Below, in pieces: positions 4,757-5,299 of a stretch of 5,299 nt of DNA (its first letter is position 1; each line of letters starts with the position of its first letter). Both the position numbers and the translations under genes were made by a program. Source of the DNA: Planctomycetaceae bacterium (GTDB lineage Bacteria; Planctomycetota; Planctomycetia; Planctomycetales; Planctomycetaceae); the NCBI GenBank assembly GCA_003503535.1, contig DOCI01000251.1, positions 8,955 through 14,253 of the forward strand. The letters are read 5' to 3'. Under the pieces are notes generated by a model that saw nothing but the letters and a program-made list of their open reading frames with translations, ran no database searches and was not told the DNA's origin.

Positions 4757-5299
4757 ATGCCACCCGAATGGAGTCATTCGAGCAATGAAGGTTCGACCCA
4801 ATCGATTTCTACAGATCGCCCATATGCTGAAAAATTTCAGCAGAGTTTGCGACAACTCATTGGAGAATCACGCTATCAGAAGTGGTTTCAAAACCGCAGT
4901 ACGGTTACCATTCATGGTGACGTGTTAGTGGTGGGTGTTGCCAGTCCTTTTCTCACTAAATGGATGTCGAAAGAATTTCAGCAGCCTGCAACTCAAATCG
5001 CCCAAGAATGTCTGGGGCTTGCTGCGCAGGTTCGCTTTGAAGTTGATGCGGCAGCGGCAGAACAGTTGAGTGCGTTTCAGTCTCAAGTTTCATCTTCATC
5101 GGAAGTGAAGTCCGTGGTAACGACACTACCTCATTCTGTGAATGAAGAATCGAAGGATGGTTCGTCAGTCACAACTGCGGCTACTCTGCCTGCGATGAAT
5201 AAGAATCAAAAGATTCGCGGCCGACTGGCTCCACGCCGGCGTCGATTTGCAAGTCTGAACGATTTCGTGACCGGTCCGGGAAATCATGTCCCACATGCG
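4757..5299 (+). CDS. dnaA: Chromosomal replication initiator DnaA, N-terminal part
   Basis: The window holds the first 181 codons; the gene continues past the end. DnaA binds DnaA boxes at the origin, opens the duplex and recruits the replicative helicase. Residues about 23-97 are domain I, the helicase-loading and self-association domain, with the typical Trp-Phe at 43-44 and the hydrophobic run DVLVVGVASPFLTKWM (55-70). Residues about 98-158 are a Ser/Thr/Ala-rich domain II linker. The AAA+ module starts after four arginines (160-163) with FASLNDFVTGPGNHVPHA (164-181), matching the family's usual FxxFVxGxxNxxAxxA entry. Walker A lies outside the window. The ATG at 4757 is the first in-frame start after a TAA at 4721-4723; nearby ATGs at 4768 and 4785 are out of frame. 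GGGGA sits six bases before the ATG. About 600 bp without an annotated large gene precede it. Confidence 0.96.
   Translation, partial: MPPEWSHSSNEGSTQSISTDRPYAEKFQQSLRQLIGESRYQKWFQNRSTVTIHGDVLVVGVASPFLTKWMSKEFQQPATQIAQECLGLAAQVRFEVDAAAAEQLSAFQSQVSSSSEVKSVVTTLPHSVNEESKDGSSVTTAATLPAMNKNQKIRGRLAPRRRRFASLNDFVTGPGNHVPHA

Noticed and set aside
1..5299. CRISPR array, insertion sequence, prophage or toxin-antitoxin module
   Set aside because: No regular spaced repeats, transposase or phage motifs, and all large genes are ordinary chromosomal families.

Overview
The window most likely comes from a member of the Planctomycetota. I infer this from three things: base composition near 50% GC, a BatA-like von Willebrand factor A (vWA) membrane protein of the type common in that phylum, and a DnaA whose N-terminal region reads like planctomycete DnaA. 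This is recognition from memory, not a database match. The genes are ordinary chromosomal genes. I see no insertion sequence, phage gene, CRISPR array, tRNA or rRNA.

Layout. Bases 2-91 are the last 29 codons of a plus-strand gene whose tail resembles alpha-glucan/glycogen phosphorylases. It ends at a strong intrinsic terminator (123-164). A minus-strand terminator (173-197) faces it and closes the next transcript. Two minus-strand genes follow. The upstream one (1173-2990) encodes a membrane-anchored vWA protein and the downstream one (265-1062) a bestrophin-family channel. They are separated by 110 bp that hold a perfect inverted repeat. A divergent promoter region (2991-3172) carries an 8-bp direct repeat with an 11-bp period. 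It separates the vWA gene from a plus-strand gene (3173-4159) for a two-part GNAT acetyltransferase.

The last 1.1 kb is the most interesting part. About 600 bp lie between the GNAT gene and dnaA, which starts at 4757 and is cut by the window end. This interval holds a weak terminator-like hairpin, a possible promoter (4294-4321), a 43-codon candidate small gene (4512-4643), two bulged hairpins, a 15-bp palindrome, and an 8-bp stem (4671-4678 with 4743-4750) that would bury the probable ribosome binding site of dnaA. No cluster of canonical DnaA boxes is present, so I do not call an origin here. The leader looks more like a candidate cis-regulatory RNA, or a small gene plus operator, controlling the replication initiator.

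Apart from the possible vWA-bestrophin transcription unit, the genes do not form one pathway.
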